A stretch of DNA of 64,000 nt from Acidovorax sp. RAC01 (GTDB lineage: Bacteria > Pseudomonadota > Gammaproteobacteria > Burkholderiales > Burkholderiaceae_C), in the NCBI RefSeq assembly GCF_001714725.1, contig NZ_CP016447.1, forward strand, positions 1,751,001 to 1,815,000, read 5' to 3'. The notes below the pieces were generated by a model, which worked only from the letters and a program-made list of their open reading frames with translations, was not told where the DNA came from and ran no database searches. The translations under genes and the position numbers were made by a program. Below, in pieces: positions 55,317 to 62,927 of the stretch. Numbering within the stretch: position 1 is the first letter of the stretch; each line of letters starts with the position of its first letter.

Positions 55317-55352
55317 ACCCGACCCCTGACGATTTTTAGATTGGGCCACCCC

Positions 55353-56792
55353 ATGACCATGCTCAAAGCCCCCGAACTGCTCTTGCCCGCTGGCTCGCTC
55401 GACAAGATGCGCGCCGCCTACGACTTTGGTGCCGACGCCGTGTACGCAGGCCAGCCGCGCTACAGCCTGCGCGCGCGCAACAACGAGTTCCGCCTGGAGC
55501 AGATCAAGCAGGGCATTGACGAGGCCCACGCACGCGGCAAGAAGTTCTTTGTGACCAGCAACCTGATTGCCCACAACGACAAGATCCGCACCTACCTGCG
55601 CGACATCGAGCCCGTGATCGACTGCCAGCCCGACGCCCTCATCATGGCCGACGCGGGCCTGATCATGATGGTCAAGGAAAAGTGGCCCGAGCAGGTGGTG
55701 CACCTCTCGGTGCAGGCCAACACCACCAACTGGGCGGCGGTGAAGTTCTGGCAGAAGATGGGTGTGGAGCGCGTCATCCTCTCGCGCGAACTCAGCCTGG
55801 ACGAGATTGAAAAGATCCGCCAGGAATGCCCCGACATGGAGCTGGAAGTGTTCGTGCACGGCGCGCTGTGCATCGCGTACTCGGGCCGCTGCCTGCTCAG
55901 CGGCTACTTCAACCACCGCGACCCCAACCAGGGCACTTGCACCAACGCCTGCCGCTGGAACTACGCCACGCACGACGCCGACATCGACCCCACCACGGGC
56001 GAAGCCATTGCGCAAAAAATGGAAGGCGACTTCAACTTCGAGGCCGCGCAGCAAAAGGCCGAACAGGCCTTTGCCTCCACCACCGGCAACGGCGAGCGCC
56101 ACCCCAAGGCCGACAAGGTCTACCTCATCGAAGAGGCCGGCCGCCCCGGGCAGATGATGCCCATCATGGAAGACGAGCACGGCACGTACATCATGAACAG
56201 CAAGGACCTGCGCGCGGTGGAGCATGTGGCCCGCCTGGCGCAGATCGGCGTGGACTCGCTCAAGATCGAAGGCCGCACCAAGAGCCTGTACTACGTGGCC
56301 CGCACCGCCCAGGTCTACCGCCGCGCCATTGACGACGCCGTGGCCGGCCGCCCTTTCAACCCCGAGCTGCTCATCGAGCTGGAAGGCCTGTCCAACCGCG
56401 GCTACACCGGCGGCCTGCTGGAGCGCCGCCCCAGCAACGATTACCAGAACTACATCAACGGCCACTCTGCCACGCAGCGCAGCCAGTATGTGGGCGAGGT
56501 GCTGGGCGCTGAAGGCGTTGCCGATGTGGGGCTGGCCGGCGACTGGGTGCAGGTGGAAACCAAGAACCACTTTGCCGTGGGCGACCTGATCGAGGTGGTG
56601 CACCCCAGAGGCAACATCAACGTGCGGTTGCAGGAGATGCGCAACGTGGAAGGCCAGCCTGTGCAAGTGGCGCAGGGCAGCCCGGTGCGCGTGTGGATTC
56701 CGCTGCCTGCGCGGTACAGCGGGGCGTTGCTGGCGCGGGTGGTGGAGTCGCAGCCGCCTGCAGCCCAGGCGGAGCCTGCGCTGGCGGTGTGA
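55353..56792 (+). CDS. trhP: peptidase U32-family tRNA hydroxylation protein (TrhP/YegQ)
   Basis: The 479-residue protein starts APELLLPAGSLDKMRAAYDFGADAVYAGQPRYSLRARNNEF and has VHLSVQANTTNWAAVKFW, VFVHGALCIAYSGRCLLSGYFNHRDPNQGTCTNACRW (the U32 signature with Fe-S-type cysteines) and LKIEGRTKSLYYVARTAQVYR. YegQ/TrhP hydroxylates uridine 34 in tRNAs from prephenate-dependent precursors. A second ATG at 55359 is possible. It lies 36 bp after ttcA, likely in the same operon. Confidence 0.93.
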   Translation: MTMLKAPELLLPAGSLDKMRAAYDFGADAVYAGQPRYSLRARNNEFRLEQIKQGIDEAHARGKKFFVTSNLIAHNDKIRTYLRDIEPVIDCQPDALIMADAGLIMMVKEKWPEQVVHLSVQANTTNWAAVKFWQKMGVERVILSRELSLDEIEKIRQECPDMELEVFVHGALCIAYSGRCLLSGYFNHRDPNQGTCTNACRWNYATHDADIDPTTGEAIAQKMEGDFNFEAAQQKAEQAFASTTGNGERHPKADKVYLIEEAGRPGQMMPIMEDEHGTYIMNSKDLRAVEHVARLAQIGVDSLKIEGRTKSLYYVARTAQVYRRAIDDAVAGRPFNPELLIELEGLSNRGYTGGLLERRPSNDYQNYINGHSATQRSQYVGEVLGAEGVADVGLAGDWVQVETKNHFAVGDLIEVVHPRGNINVRLQEMRNVEGQPVQVAQGSPVRVWIPLPARYSGALLARVVESQPPAAQAEPALAV

Positions 56793-56879
56793 TGGACTGT
56801 TGACAGACCCGGGATACTAGGAAGATCAGCAGTGCGCGAGGGGCTGCTTGCCCATAGAAGCCGACCGGCGGTATGCCAA

Positions 56880-57047
56880 ATGAAACATCAAAACCTTCTA
56901 TACCTCTTGGCAATCGGTGCAGGTGTCGGGGTCGCATTGCTTGTCTTGACGGTGATTCCCGGCAACCACAATTCACTTGATGCAAAACTCGCCTTGGTAC
57001 TCGGAGCGACCGCCGGGTACCTCATTGCCTATCTGACTATCCGGTAG
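56880..57047 (+). CDS. 55-residue membrane protein
   Basis: From the ATG at 56880 the product is MKHQNLLYLLAIGAGVGVAL followed by a second helix (LALVLGATAGYLIAYLTIR), so two membrane segments with the connecting NHNSLDAK. The gene is AT-richer than its neighbours. An in-frame start at 56832 would add 16 residues without support. I do not recognise the family. Confidence 0.5.
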   Translation: MKHQNLLYLLAIGAGVGVALLVLTVIPGNHNSLDAKLALVLGATAGYLIAYLTIR

Positions 57048-57226
57048 ATGCAGACGCATTGGCAGCTTCTGCCATCGGCCCCAAGCACCCGTTCCAGCAG
57101 CTGGAATGCACCTATTGATGCGGTCGTGCTTCGCGGTCGCACCCCGCGCCAGGGTGTGCCCTGCTTCCACCCACGCTGGGCACGCCGTCGCATTCGCGCC
57201 AGAATCGCGCCACACACCGCACGCCC

Positions 57227-58336
57227 ATGGCCGCCCCCATCGACCCCTCTCGCAGCGCCAGCCCCCTGCCGCCCGTAGCCCGGTTTCTGGCCGAGGCGGC
57301 GTTGCAGCGCCAGAGTGCGCTGCTGGGCGTGGACAAACCGTTGGGTGCCGCTCCCCCATTGCCAATGGGGCAGCCTGCGCCGGGTGCGCCTGCCGCGCTG
57401 CCACTGCCAGCAGCCCCGGTGCCACCCGCAGGCGACACCAGCCACATTTCGCCGCAGGCGCGCGAGCAGCTGGGGGCCGGGTTTGATCCGCAGCGCAGTG
57501 CTGGCAGTAGTGGCGCCGGTGGCAGCGCTGCCCGCGCCTCTGGCCCCGCAAGCGCGTCGGGTGGCGCTGCGCCCGCCTTGCAAAGCCTGCTGCCTTCCAG
57601 CACATCCGCCTCGGCCGGGCTGCTGGGTTCTGCCACGCAAGCCGGGTCTGCGGCCTGGCCCGCTACCGGCCCGGGCGCTGCATTGATGGGCCTGGTGGGC
57701 CAGGCGGTGGCGCAGATCACCGCAGGTGCCTCGCCGCAGCGTGTGGTGACTGCCCAGGCGTGGCCGGTGGGTCTGGCGCAATCGCTGGAGCGCGGTGCGC
57801 TGGGCGACGACATGCCGCCCCTGCAGACGTGGCTGGTGCGCCAGGGCACGGTGCAGACGCCCGACGGGCCGCGTGGTGTGGCCGTGACGCTGCGCGTGCC
57901 GGTGCCGTGGCTGGCATCGCAGTCGGCCCCGCCTGCGGGCACACCTTCAGGGGCGCTGCAGCTGCCGTTTACCGGCGCGCCACAGTCTTTGCAGTCCGGC
58001 GTGTTTGCTTTGGTGTTGCAGGGTGCCGAACCACAGGCTGCGCGCACAAGCGCGCTGCTGGTGGTGGACTTCCAGCCGCTGCCGCCCACCGTGGTGTACG
58101 GCCGCGACATGCTGCAGGCGCGGCTGGACCCCTGGACGCAGATGGCCGTGCTGCAGGCCAGCGGGCAGGTGCCGCGTGAAGAGGAAAGGGCGCGCAACGG
58201 CGCCACGGAACTGTGCGCCACCCTGGGCTGCCCGTACGCCGCGCGGGCTGCGTGTGTGCAGCCGTTTTGCCACGCCATGCGCGGAATCGCTCCGCCCGAG
58301 CCCGTGGGGCCGGTGGGCCCTGTGCCGCAGGTTTGA
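57227..58336 (+). CDS. hypothetical protein, Pro/Ala-rich with a conserved C-terminal part
   Basis: The 369-residue protein has a disordered, Ala/Pro/Gly/Ser-rich N-terminal half and no signal peptide. From residue ~175 it becomes ordered: AQAWPVGLAQSLERGALGDDMPPLQTWLVRQGTVQTPDGPRGVAVTLRVPVPWL, SGVFALVLQGAE, VVDFQPLPPTVVYGRDMLQARLDPWTQMAVLQASGQVPREEE. It ends with a Cys cluster (ATELCATLGCPYAARAACVQPFC). The long linker and repeated short strands recall flagellar hook-length control (FliK-like) proteins only vaguely. No function is proposed. A terminator follows. Confidence 0.65.
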   Translation: MAAPIDPSRSASPLPPVARFLAEAALQRQSALLGVDKPLGAAPPLPMGQPAPGAPAALPLPAAPVPPAGDTSHISPQAREQLGAGFDPQRSAGSSGAGGSAARASGPASASGGAAPALQSLLPSSTSASAGLLGSATQAGSAAWPATGPGAALMGLVGQAVAQITAGASPQRVVTAQAWPVGLAQSLERGALGDDMPPLQTWLVRQGTVQTPDGPRGVAVTLRVPVPWLASQSAPPAGTPSGALQLPFTGAPQSLQSGVFALVLQGAEPQAARTSALLVVDFQPLPPTVVYGRDMLQARLDPWTQMAVLQASGQVPREEERARNGATELCATLGCPYAARAACVQPFCHAMRGIAPPEPVGPVGPVPQV

Positions 58337-58363
58337 CCAGCGTCACCCGGCGTTTTGCCGCAC

Positions 58364-58403
58364 AAAAAAACCGCCAGTGCCGGTCACGGCATCGGGCGGT
58401 TTT
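58364..58403 (+). terminator. terminator-like double hairpin
   Basis: The outer stem AAAACCGCC/GGCGGTTTT (58367-58403) encloses a second stem TGCCG/CGGCA. It lies ~30 bp after the 57227 gene. Confidence 0.75.
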
Positions 58404-58467
58404 GCGGGCGGGCCATCGGCGCGATGGGGCCGATGGTCGCCAGTGTTCTGCAGGACAGAGCGCAGGG

Positions 58468-58640
58468 CTTAAGGATGTTCTGCATAACCCTCGCGAGGCG
58501 GTGGTAGTGCGGATCGGGATGGGCCGCAAGGCGTCTTTTTGCAGCCAATAGCCGGGCTATTGGCAAGAAAAGCAACGCAGCGGACCGCCCGAGACCGCGC
58601 TATCACCGACCGCAGGGAGTTATGCAGGGTGTCCTTAAGG
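58468..58640. repeat. ~173-bp fold-back palindrome at the 3' end of gdhA
   Basis: The two halves are imperfect inverted copies of each other about a centre at 58554. The tip is GCCAATAGCC-G-GGCTATTGGC (perfect). The outer ends are CTTAAGGATGTTCTGCATAAC (58468-58488, with its reverse complement at ~58619-58640). The middle matches too, for example GGTGGTAGTGCGG on the left against GGTGATAGCGCGG in the reverse complement of the right. It could be a fold-back mini-transposon (MITE) or a very large hairpin. The gdhA stop codon lies inside the right end. Confidence 0.8.
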
Positions 58641-59954
58641 ATACAGGCCGCGCATTTCGCGGGCGTGCAGGATGCGCTGGCAGGCCACGATGAACGTGGC
58701 GGTACGCAGGCTCACCTTGTGCTCCTGGGCCACCTGCCACACGCCGGCAAAGGCGTCCTGCATGATGCGCACCAGGCGGGCGTTGATCTCGTCTTCGCTC
58801 CAGAAGAAGCTGGAGAAATCCTGCACCCATTCGAAGTAGCTCACCGTCACGCCACCGGCGTTGGCGATCACGTCGGGCAGCACCAGCACGCCCTTGTCGT
58901 GCAGGATGTCGTCGGCTTCGGGGGTGGTGGGGCCGTTGGCGCCCTCGATCACCAGCTTGGCCTTGACCTGGCCGGCGTTGTGCTCGGTGATCTGGCCTTC
59001 GAGCGCGGCGGGGATCAGGATCTCGCAGTCCACGCCCCAGAACTCTTCGGGCTTCATCACGTCGGCGCCGGCAAAGCCGCCCACGCCGCCGCGGGCCTTC
59101 ACATGCGCCAGCAGGGCGGGCACATCCAGGCCGTTGCTGTTGAAGATGGTGCCGGTGTGGTCTTGCACCGCCACCACCTTGGCGCCCGCTTCGGCAAACA
59201 GCTTGGCAGCAATGCCGCCCACGTTGCCAAAGCCCTGTACCGCCAGGCGCGCGCCGTCGAGCGACAGGCCGGTGAGCTTGGCAGCTTCCACGCCCACGGT
59301 GAACACGCCGCGGCCGGTGGCTTCCACACGGCCGAGCGAGCCGCCCAGGTCCACGGGCTTGCCGGTGACCACGCCGGTGGCGGTGGAGCCGGTGTTCATC
59401 GAGTACGTGTCCATCATCCAGGCCATGATCTGGCCGTTGGTGTTCACGTCGGGTGCGGGGATGTCCTTGGAGGGGCCGATGATGATGCCGATCTCGCTGG
59501 TGTAGCGGCGCGTCAGGCGCTCCAGCTCACCCATCGACAGCTTCTTGGGGTCCACGCGGATGCCGCCCTTGGCGCCGCCGTAGGGCACGTTGACCGCAGC
59601 GTTCTTGATGCTCATCCAGGCCGACAGGGCCATCACTTCGGACAGCGTCACATCCTGGTGGAAACGCACACCGCCCTTGCCTGGGCCGCGGCTGGTGTTG
59701 TGCTGCACGCGGTAGCCTTCAAAGTGGGCGATGGTGCCGTTGTCCAGCTCGATCGGCACGTCCACGATCAGCGCGCGCTTGGGGCGCTTGAGCGTTTCCA
59801 CCCAGCGGGCCAGGTGGCCCAGGTAGGGCGTGACGCGATCGACCTGCTGCAGGTAGATGCCCCAGGGGCCGAGGTTGTCGGCCTGCAGGTACGAAGGCAG
59901 CGGATGGGGCGAACCCGCGTGGGCGATGCCCGGGGTGCCGGTGGATGAAGACAT
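58635..59954 (-). CDS. gdhA: glutamate dehydrogenase
   Basis: The 439-residue enzyme interconverts glutamate and 2-oxoglutarate + ammonia. Substrate-binding Lys residues are in [17 protein letters not shown] and [15 protein letters not shown], the nucleotide motif is [12 protein letters not shown], and [11 protein letters not shown] and [13 protein letters not shown] are typical. The overall type is the NAD-linked, ~430-residue hexameric class. The ATG at 59954 has an AAGGAAA ribosome-binding site. Its TAA stop lies inside the fold-back element, so its mRNA should end in a very large hairpin. A GTTATGC/GCATAAC dyad is ~80 bp upstream. Confidence 0.95.
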   Translation of the reverse strand: MSSSTGTPGIAHAGSPHPLPSYLQADNLGPWGIYLQQVDRVTPYLGHLARWVETLKRPKRALIVDVPIELDNGTIAHFEGYRVQHNTSRGPGKGGVRFHQDVTLSEVMALSAWMSIKNAAVNVPYGGAKGGIRVDPKKLSMGELERLTRRYTSEIGIIIGPSKDIPAPDVNTNGQIMAWMMDTYSMNTGSTATGVVTGKPVDLGGSLGRVEATGRGVFTVGVEAAKLTGLSLDGARLAVQGFGNVGGIAAKLFAEAGAKVVAVQDHTGTIFNSNGLDVPALLAHVKARGGVGGFAGADVMKPEEFWGVDCEILIPAALEGQITEHNAGQVKAKLVIEGANGPTTPEADDILHDKGVLVLPDVIANAGGVTVSYFEWVQDFSSFFWSEDEINARLVRIMQDAFAGVWQVAQEHKVSLRTATFIVACQRILHAREMRGLYP

Positions 59955-60035
59955 GGTGATTTCCTTGTGGGATCAATGCAAGCCGCGAAGCTTATGCCTG
60001 TGCTTTGGCGCTGTCTAAGGCCGGTCTGTTTGCGG

Positions 60036-60056
60036 GTTATGCGTCAAATGCATAAC
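60036..60056. promoter_or_regulatory. 21-bp dyad upstream of gdhA
   Basis: GTTATGC and GCATAAC flank a 7-bp spacer, 82 bp before the gdhA start, a candidate operator. The same GTTATGC half recurs at both ends of the fold-back element after gdhA. Confidence 0.45.
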
Positions 60057-60192
60057 GTTGCCGACCGCGGAAATTGACGCAATGCACCATAAAAGCGGTG
60101 CTTATGCACGCGCTGAAATGGCAGTGCCAGGCCGCTGCATCCACGGTGCATACCCAGCGGCTTTTTGCGCAACCGGAGCGCATCGCTGCGGG

Positions 60193-61062
60193 TTACGCCA
60201 CCGTGAAGTGCCCCAGCGCCGGGTCCCCGGTGGGGGTGCGCAGGTCCAGTTTTTGCAGCACGGCGCGCAGGATGCTTGCGATCATCAGGTTGCGGTGTGT
60301 CTTGGAATCTGCGGGCACGATGGTCCACGGTGCCCACGGCGTGTGCGTGGCGTTCAGCAGCGCGTTGTAGGCCTTTCGGTACGCGCCCCACTGCTTGCGC
60401 ACCTCGATGTCGCCCATGCTGAACTTCCAGTGCTTGGCCGGGTCGTCCAGGCGTTCCTGCAGGCGCTGGCGCTGCTCGTCAAAGCTGATGTGCAGCAGGA
60501 ACTTGAGCACCACCGTGCCGGTCTCGCTGAGCATGCGCTCGAAGTCGTTGATGTGCGCCAGCCTTTGCTGGTGCTGCGCAGGCGTGATCCAGCCGTTGGC
60601 CACGGGCACCAGCACGTCTTCGTAGTGGCTGCGGTTGAACACCGTGATGTCGCCCGCCTGCGGCACCTGCTGGTGAATGCGCCAGAGGTAGTCGCGCGCC
60701 AGTTCGGCCTCGGTGGGCGCCTTCCAGCCCACCGCATGCACGCCCAGCGCGCTCATGCGGCCAAACACGCCGCGGATGGTGCCGTCCTTGCCCGAGGTGT
60801 CGGTACCCTGCAACACCACCAGCAGCTTGTAGCGGCGGTCGGCGTAGAACAGGTTTTGCAGCGCATCGAGCTCTTCTGCCAGGGCCTCGACCGCCGCCTT
60901 GTCCTGCGCCTTGCTGCCTTGCGACCAGGGCTTGGCCGCGGGGTCGATATCGTCGAGCGAAAACGCCTTGCGGCCCGTGGGCTGCCACGCCGTCCACCGC
61001 GGCGACAGGGCCTGGTCGCAGGCGGCAAACAGCGCGGCGTTGGCGTGCGGGGTGTCGGGCAT
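60193..61062 (-). CDS. ppk2: polyphosphate kinase 2 (PPK2)
   Basis: The 289-residue kinase transfers phosphate between polyphosphate and nucleotides. The Walker A LQGTDTSGKDGTIRGVFGRM (G86-G94), Walker B-like TVFNRSHYEDVLV and lid region FLLHISFDEQRQRLQERLDDPAKHWKFSMGDIEVRKQW are classic PPK2. The single-domain size fits class I or III; which nucleotide (ADP, GDP or AMP) it favours is not clear from motifs I can judge. The ATG at 61062 starts MPDTPHANAALF. It is a stand-alone gene. Confidence 0.93.
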   Translation of the reverse strand: MPDTPHANAALFAACDQALSPRWTAWQPTGRKAFSLDDIDPAAKPWSQGSKAQDKAAVEALAEELDALQNLFYADRRYKLLVVLQGTDTSGKDGTIRGVFGRMSALGVHAVGWKAPTEAELARDYLWRIHQQVPQAGDITVFNRSHYEDVLVPVANGWITPAQHQQRLAHINDFERMLSETGTVVLKFLLHISFDEQRQRLQERLDDPAKHWKFSMGDIEVRKQWGAYRKAYNALLNATHTPWAPWTIVPADSKTHRNLMIASILRAVLQKLDLRTPTGDPALGHFTVA

Positions 61063-61222
61063 GGTGTTCCTTGCGGTCGGGGGATGTCGGGCGGGTGGGC
61101 GAAACTGGGGGCAGCGTACGCCATGAGGCGCGGGTCATCAACGACCGTGCGCTGAACGCACGAGGCCCGTGGGGTCGCTGTGCGGTGGCCTGTGCAGGTG
61201 GCGCCACCGCGGGCAGCCTGCT

Positions 61223-62209
61223 TCACTGCGCAAGCGTGCCGACACTGTCCGTGTCGTTGTCCTTGTCGTTGTCGTGTGTGCTGCCGCCGCCACTGCCTTT
61301 TTGCATCAGCGCCACAAAGCGCCGCGCCCCCAGGCCCAGTGGCCGCTCCTTGGACCACACCACGTCCACCCACAGCGCGGTGCCGTTGCTCAGGTTTTCA
61401 AACGGCATCTCCACCAGCCGGCCTGATTCGATGCGCGGTTGTACCAAGGCGCGGGGCTGCCAGCCCCAGCCCAGGCCGGCTTCGATGAGACCCAGGGCGG
61501 CCAGGTGGTTGTCGGTGCGCCAGTGGTGGCGGGCAAACACAAAGCGCGGGTCGGTCTGCGCCAGGTCGCGGCTGGCCACCACGATCTGGCGGGTGGTGGT
61601 GAGGTGCTCTTCGCGCAGCATGGCGCTGGCGGGGGCCTCGCCGCGGGCTTGGGCGGCATCGCGCGCCGCAGCCAGCACAGGGTGGTTGGGCGCCATCACG
61701 GCCACCAGGGTTTCGGTGCCCACTTCCTGAAAGCCCTCGCGCCCGTCGATGCTGGGCCGCTCGAACACCAGCGCCAGCTGCGCGCGCCCGCTGTGCAGCA
61801 GGGCCAGCGCATCCACCTGCGGCGCGGCCAGCACTTCGACCTGCAGCAGCGGGTAGTCGTGTGCCAGCGCGGCCAGCGGCGCCGTCCAGCGGGCGGCCAG
61901 CAGTTCGGGCGCAATGGCCAGGGTCAGGCGCTCTTCCAGGCCTTGTGTGAGCGCCAGCGCCTGGGCGTTGAGCTGGCGCAGCTGCCCGGCCAGCAGGCGG
62001 GCCTGGGGCTCCAGCGCGCGGGCGGCCGCGGTGGGGCGGGGCTCGCGCCCGCTGCGGTCAAACAGCTGTACTGCCAGCTCGGCCTCCAGGTGGGCAATGG
62101 TCATGCTCACGGCCGATGGCACGCGCGACAGGGCCCGCGCCGCGCCCGAAAACGAGCCGTGGTCGAGCGCCGCCAGGAAGACCTGCACGCTGTCGGATGA
62201 AAAAGCCAA
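61223..62209 (-). CDS. LysR-family regulator divergent from the PACE efflux gene
   Basis: The 328-residue protein has the winged helix SVQVFLAALDHGSFSGAARALSRVPSAVSMTIAHLEAELAVQLFDRSGREP and an effector domain (LTLAIAPELLAARW, ALIEAGLG-type LGLIEAGLGWGWQP). It ends in an unusual Asp-rich tail (GGGSTHDNDKDNDTDSVG) encoded by a short imperfect DNA repeat. It faces the PACE efflux gene across a 73-bp spacer with two palindromes and is its probable regulator. Confidence 0.88.
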   Translation of the reverse strand: MAFSSDSVQVFLAALDHGSFSGAARALSRVPSAVSMTIAHLEAELAVQLFDRSGREPRPTAAARALEPQARLLAGQLRQLNAQALALTQGLEERLTLAIAPELLAARWTAPLAALAHDYPLLQVEVLAAPQVDALALLHSGRAQLALVFERPSIDGREGFQEVGTETLVAVMAPNHPVLAAARDAAQARGEAPASAMLREEHLTTTRQIVVASRDLAQTDPRFVFARHHWRTDNHLAALGLIEAGLGWGWQPRALVQPRIESGRLVEMPFENLSNGTALWVDVVWSKERPLGLGARRFVALMQKGSGGGSTHDNDKDNDTDSVGTLAQ

Positions 62210-62221
62210 GGCAATGTCCTG

Positions 62222-62258
62222 TCAGTAAAACTGAAACAAGCTGACTTTATATATCAGC
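62222..62258. promoter_or_regulatory. two palindromes in the LysR/PACE divergent promoter
   Basis: TCAGT-AAA-ACTGA (62222-62234) is a perfect T-N11-A LysR box. Next to it GCTGA...TCAGC (62240-62258) is a second dyad, and the two share the CTGA/TCAG half-site. Confidence 0.65.
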
Positions 62259-62282
62259 AAGTCGCACATAAAGTGCGGCCCC

Positions 62283-62756
62283 ATGTCTGCTTCCTCCTTT
62301 GCCGAACCGTTGTTTCTGAGCCTGCAGGGCCCTTGGCGCCGCGTGATCTACGTCACGCTGTACGAGCTGATCGCCATCGCGGCCGCTACGCTGGGCCTGG
62401 CGGCGCTCACAGGGCAGGGCGCCGGGCATTCCGGCGTGGTGGCGGTGGCGGCATCGGCCATCGCCGTGGTGTGGAACCTGCTGTTCAACTGGGCCTTCGA
62501 GCGCTGGGAGGCCCGCCAGGTGGTGCGCGGGCGCAGCGTGCGCCGCCGTGTCGCCCACGCCATCGGGTTCGAGGGTGGTCTGGTGTTCACGCTGGTGCCG
62601 CTGTTTGCGTGGTGGTTCAACGTGAGCCTGTGGCAGGCTTTTGTGATGGACCTGGCGCTCATCGTGTTCTTCCTTTGCTACACGTTTGTCTTCAACTGGG
62701 GGTTCGACCGGGTCTTCGGGCTTCCTGCGTCGGCCATGCAGGCGACGGCTGCCTGA
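62283..62756 (+). CDS. PACE-family efflux transporter
   Basis: The 157-residue protein has four membrane helices in two tandem BTP units: RRVIYVTLYELIAIAAATLGLAAL, then VVWNLLFNWAFERWEARQ, FEGGLVFTLVPLFAWWFN, and FFLCYTFVFNWGFDRVFGLP, with the conserved Glu in YE and the WNxxFN motif. The AceI/PACE family exports chlorhexidine and related cationic biocides or polyamines. It is divergent from a LysR gene with operator-like palindromes, as is common for this family. Confidence 0.92.
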   Translation: MSASSFAEPLFLSLQGPWRRVIYVTLYELIAIAAATLGLAALTGQGAGHSGVVAVAASAIAVVWNLLFNWAFERWEARQVVRGRSVRRRVAHAIGFEGGLVFTLVPLFAWWFNVSLWQAFVMDLALIVFFLCYTFVFNWGFDRVFGLPASAMQATAA

Positions 62757-62791
62757 GCGGCCCTGCGGCCACCGCTTAAAATCCCGGCTGG

Positions 62792-62882
62792 CCCAAGGAG
62801 CGTTGCAGCGGCAGACCCCACCCAGGACGGTGGTGCGTCCCCGTCAGGCTTGGGCTGGCACACACCCTCACAACGACGCTCA
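62792..62882 (+). promoter_or_regulatory. S-adenosylhomocysteine (SAH) riboswitch upstream of the second metH half
   Basis: The stretch fits the SAH riboswitch: GGAGCGTTGCAGCGGCAGA at the 5' side, the paired CCCAAG (62792-62797) and CTTGGG (62849-62854), an internal hairpin (ACGG 62827-62830 with CCGT 62841-62844), and the 3' side CAACGACGCTCACC, whose CGCTC (62877-62881) pairs with GAGCG (62798-62802) and CAAC with GTTG. SAH riboswitches turn on methyl-cycle genes when SAH rises. It ends 46 bp before the metH start. Confidence 0.88.
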
Positions 62883-62927
62883 CCTGTTTTTCTGCTGTTC
62901 CTTGTACAGGTGAGTGAAGTGAGCCCT

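Noticed and set aside
58384..58575. Small open frame inside and next to the fold-back element
   Set aside because: It runs across the palindrome and the preceding terminator and has no ribosome-binding site.
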